Part shown: piece after piece, positions 5,348 through 7,191 of the stretch
Numbering within the stretch: the stretch's first letter is position 1
Layout: every line of letters begins with the position of its first letter
Assembly (NCBI GenBank): GCA_027322565.1
Contig: DAHVRG010000040.1
Location: 1-7,191 of the forward strand
Reading direction: 5' to 3'
DNA from: Georgenia sp.
GTDB taxonomy: Bacteria; Actinomycetota; Actinomycetes; Actinomycetales; Actinomycetaceae
DNA: 7,191 nt
The notes under the pieces: generated by a model
The model's input: only the letters and a program-made list of their open reading frames with translations
Databases searched by the model: none
Told to the model about the DNA's origin: nothing
Position numbers and translations under genes: made by a program

Positions 5348-5799
5348 GCACCGTCGTGCTCGTGGGCGCAACCGTGGCCAACGGGCTGCTCGCCGGCCTG
5401 TTCTTCGCATTCTCGTGTGCCGTCACGGCCGGGCTGCACCGGGTCGAGGACCGCGCCTACGTCACCGTCTTCCGCGCGACGAACACGGCGATCCTCAACG
5501 GTTGGTTCCTCCCGGTCTTCCTCGGCGCGCCGCTCCTCACGCTCGCCGCCGCGGCGCTCCGGCCGGACGGGCGTGCGTGGCTCGTCGCCGCCCTCGTCGG
5601 TACCGCCGGCACGTTCCTCGTCACCGTGGCGCGGAACGTCCCGCTCAACCAGCGCCTCGCTCGTGCAACGACCGGCACCGCCGCGCAGTGGGCCGAGGCC
5701 CGCCGGGCGTTCGAGGGCCGCTGGAACGGGTGGAACGCGGTGCGGACGGGAACGAGCACCGGGGCCCTGGTGTGCCTCGCCGCTGCCGCTGCCGGCTGA
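5344..5799 (+). CDS. DUF1772 (anthrone oxygenase-like) membrane protein
   Basis: A 151-residue protein with four hydrophobic segments at about 3-27, 51-71, 78-97 and 132-149. It shows the DUF1772 pattern: FFAFSCAV (20-27) in the first helix, the conserved NVPLNQRL (98-105) and RWNGWNAVRT (126-135) before the last helix. Some family members are linked to anthrone oxidation in polyketide pathways, but most bacterial ones are uncharacterised, so no reaction is assigned. The GTG start at 5344 overlaps the stop of the NmrA-like gene and lacks its own clear ribosome site, indicating translational coupling and shared function, probably handling of a reactive or quinone-like small molecule (inference). 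Its TGA stop is immediately followed, with no base between, by the stop of the convergent Nei gene. Confidence 0.85.
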   Translation: MSTVVLVGATVANGLLAGLFFAFSCAVTAGLHRVEDRAYVTVFRATNTAILNGWFLPVFLGAPLLTLAAAALRPDGRAWLVAALVGTAGTFLVTVARNVPLNQRLARATTGTAAQWAEARRAFEGRWNGWNAVRTGTSTGALVCLAAAAAG

Positions 5800-6747
5800 C
5801 TAGGAGGGCCGCCGCTGCTCCCGCGGGCACCAGAACACCCGGCGGGTCGACATGACGTCCTCGGCGACCTTGCTGCCGCAGCGCAGGCAGGGCCGCCCGG
5901 AGCGGTGGTAGACGTACCAGCGGTCGTCCTCGTCCTGCCGGTCCTCGGGCTCGGTCGTGACGATCCGCCCGGTGGCCACGCCGTCGGCCATGAGCCTGGC
6001 GAGGTCGGCCCACATCGCGCGTAGCTTGGCCGCCGAGACGGTCCGACCGTGCCGGCGAGGGTGCAGCCGGGCCCGGTAGAGCGCCTCGGCGCGGTAGATG
6101 TTGCCCACGCCGGCGATGACCGACTGGTCCATGAGCAGCTCGCCGACCGGACGCGCGCGGCGACGGACGTCGGCGACGAACCGCTCGACGTCCCCGTCCG
6201 TGCGCAGGGGGTCCGGACCGAGCCGGGCGTGCACCGCGGCCTTCTCCTCCGGGCTGATCACCTCGCACGCCGTCGGGCCGGTGAGGTCGGCGACGCCGTG
6301 CTCCCCGAGCAGCCGCACCCGCACCGCCCCGCGCGGCTCGGGCGGGTACCACTGCCCGTTCCCCGACGACGGCGCGAGCCGGGCGGCGTCGTCCTCCTCG
6401 GCGTCGAGGGCGGGCAGGGCGACCTCCTCCTCGGCGACCCGGCGGCGCGGGGCCCCGATCGCGTGCGGTGCCTGGAAGGAGGGGTCGCCGGCGAAGGTCC
6501 ATGAGCCGTACAGGCCGAGGTGCACCCGCAGCCACCGCAGCGTCTCGGGGTCGGGCTCCCCGTCGTCGGCGGAGAAGCCGAGGAACAGGTGCTTGCCGTG
6601 GGCGTCGGTGGCGACCAGCCGGTGGCCGTCGAGGAGTGCGGCACCGTCGGCGAACCGGCCCTGTGGGGAGGAGACGGCCAGCCGCTCACCGTGGAGCAGC
6701 TCGTCGAACGCCAGCGCGAGGCGGTGGATCGAGTGGCCTTCAGGCAT
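5800..6747 (-). CDS. nei: Fpg/Nei-family DNA glycosylase/AP lyase (endonuclease VIII-like)
   Basis: Excises oxidised bases and nicks the abasic site in base-excision repair. After removal of Met the chain starts PEGHSIHRLA: P2 is the Schiff-base nucleophile and E3 the acid, and PEGH is the Nei-type variant. K52 in AHGKHLFLGF fits the conserved beta-turn lysine. Residues about 185-225 include the helix-two-turn-helix with GELLMDQSVIAGVGNIYRAEALY. The C-terminal finger reads C287, C290, C307 and E310: CLRC, 16 residues, then CPRE where CPxC is expected, so the fourth zinc ligand is Glu. The protein has 315 residues, longer than the usual 260-290, mostly through an acidic insertion at about 86-141. 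The ATG has a strong GGAGG (plus-strand 6754-6758) and overlaps the upstream alkyltransferase-like gene by 8 bp, forming an operon. Nei is favoured over Fpg because of PEGH. Confidence 0.93.
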   Translation of the reverse strand: MPEGHSIHRLALAFDELLHGERLAVSSPQGRFADGAALLDGHRLVATDAHGKHLFLGFSADDGEPDPETLRWLRVHLGLYGSWTFAGDPSFQAPHAIGAPRRRVAEEEVALPALDAEEDDAARLAPSSGNGQWYPPEPRGAVRVRLLGEHGVADLTGPTACEVISPEEKAAVHARLGPDPLRTDGDVERFVADVRRRARPVGELLMDQSVIAGVGNIYRAEALYRARLHPRRHGRTVSAAKLRAMWADLARLMADGVATGRIVTTEPEDRQDEDDRWYVYHRSGRPCLRCGSKVAEDVMSTRRVFWCPREQRRPS

Positions 6748-7066
6748 CGGTGTCCTCCAGGGGGTCCCACAGGGCACGGGTGAGGTCGACCGCGCCGCCC
6801 GGCCGCAGCGGGGTGCCCTCGCTGCGGTAGTGGGACACGGCACGGCGGGTGAGGTGCTCGGGCAGCGTGCCGTCCGCCCGCACCACGCGCCACCATGGCA
6901 CGGCGCCGCCCTCGCGGGCCATGACGGAGCCCACCTGCCGGGCGGAGCCGCGCCCCGTGCGGATCCGGGCCGCCTCGGCGATGAGGCCATAGGTGGTCGC
7001 GCGCCCGGGAGGCACGTCGTCGGCGATGTCGAGGACGAGCTCGCTCCAGTCGGTCACGCTGGGCAT
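6740..7066 (-). CDS. Alkyltransferase-like protein (ATL), non-catalytic MGMT homologue
   Basis: A 108-residue protein matching the DNA-binding C-terminal domain of O6-alkylguanine-DNA alkyltransferase. GRATTYGLIAEAA (21-33) carries the Tyr-containing helix (Y26) and GSARQVGSVMA (40-50) the recognition helix with the Arg finger (R43). The active-site motif PCHR is replaced by PWWR (57-60), so the alkyl-accepting Cys is absent. The protein has no Cys at all. ATL proteins bind and flip O6-alkylguanine and mark it for nucleotide-excision repair instead of reversing it. The ATG at 7066 is chosen because MPSVTDWSELVLDIADDVPPG is the usual ATL beginning; longer in-frame versions add an implausible tail. 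No good ribosome site is seen. It is the first gene of the operon with the Nei glycosylase, overlapping it by 8 bp. Confidence 0.92.
   Translation of the reverse strand: MPSVTDWSELVLDIADDVPPGRATTYGLIAEAARIRTGRGSARQVGSVMAREGGAVPWWRVVRADGTLPEHLTRRAVSHYRSEGTPLRPGGAVDLTRALWDPLEDTDA
6754..6758 (-). promoter_or_regulatory. Ribosome binding site of the nei gene inside the ATL gene
   Basis: On the minus strand GGAGG is followed by ACACCG and the ATG, a 6-base spacing. It is a full-strength site within the last codons of the ATL gene, showing that the MPEGH start at 6747 is the real one and that the pair is one operon. Confidence 0.8.
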
Positions 7067-7117
7067 TGTCGCAAGAGTCCGCTCGCCGCCCCCGGGCCGC
7101 GCTGGGATGATCTGCCG

Positions 7118-7191
7118 GTGACACTGACCGTGACGCACCCGCTCGAGCTCCCCCTCCCTGCCGGATACCGCACCGGCGAGCTCCACCACAT
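7118..7191 (+). CDS. Possible 5' end of an unidentified plus-strand gene (truncated by window)
   Basis: An open frame starts with GTG at 7118 and continues to the end, reading MTLTVTHPLELPLPAGYRTG and onward, with nearly all codons ending in G or C like the real genes here. GATGAT at 7106-7111 could be a -10 giving a leaderless start at the GTG, but no -35 is clear. It diverges from the ATL gene 51 bp away. Too short to identify. The start and even the gene itself are uncertain. Confidence 0.35.
   Translation, partial: MTLTVTHPLELPLPAGYRTGELHH

Noticed and set aside
7067..7189. N-terminal extension of the ATL protein up to 7189
   Set aside because: The added residues show no family similarity and would cover the divergent gap. 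The ATG at 7066 gives the standard ATL beginning.
1..7191. CRISPR arrays, insertion sequences, tRNA or rRNA genes, phage or toxin-antitoxin genes
   Set aside because: I looked for repeated spacer units, transposase motifs, terminal repeats and RNA-like segments and found none. The two-gene operons all belong to recognisable regulator, metabolic or repair families.

Overview
The window looks like chromosomal DNA from a high-GC actinobacterium, perhaps a Micrococcales member. The real genes use almost only G- or C-ending codons, GTG starts are frequent, intergenic gaps are short, and all recognisable families are common in actinobacteria. I see no mobile element, CRISPR array, tRNA or rRNA. The genus cannot be named from this sequence alone.

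Layout from left to right. Bases 1-195 hold no supportable gene, only inverted repeats. Bases 231-1627 form a two-gene operon: a short GntR/YtrA-type regulator and a six-helix DUF1648-type membrane protein. It is preceded by a 23-bp palindrome lying between a plausible -35 and -10, and the regulator is probably translated from a leaderless mRNA. Bases 1624-3387 are a cysteine-biosynthesis unit: promoter, a roughly 200-nt leader with a tiny Cys-rich ORF, then cysK and cysE one base apart. Bases 3360-5799 are a divergent module: an AraC-family regulator on the minus strand, and on the plus strand an NmrA-like NAD(P)-binding protein overlapping a DUF1772 membrane protein. A long perfect inverted repeat lies between the two arms. 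Bases 5800-7066 (minus strand) are a two-gene DNA-repair operon: an alkyltransferase-like protein followed by an Fpg/Nei-type glycosylase. A plus-strand ORF may begin at 7118 and run off the end.

How the genes work together. CysE makes O-acetylserine and CysK converts it with sulfide to cysteine. The leader ORF ends Thr-Cys-Cys-Cys-Ser-Cys-Leu-stop and is followed by competing RNA pairings, as expected for control by cysteine supply. This is the most interesting signal in the window. Cysteine-responsive poly-Cys small ORFs are already known in mycobacteria, so the principle is not new. The version here appears to have a transcribed leader and a Shine-Dalgarno site, and it sits directly before cysK-cysE. 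The GntR protein probably represses its own operon. The AraC protein probably acts on the divergent redox pair. The ATL and Nei proteins both recognise base damage but feed different repair pathways.

I did not find a wholly new multi-gene system. The items most worth checking are the cysteine leader, the two operator candidates, the Nei protein with a Glu in place of the fourth zinc cysteine, and the two convergent junctions with no spacer.
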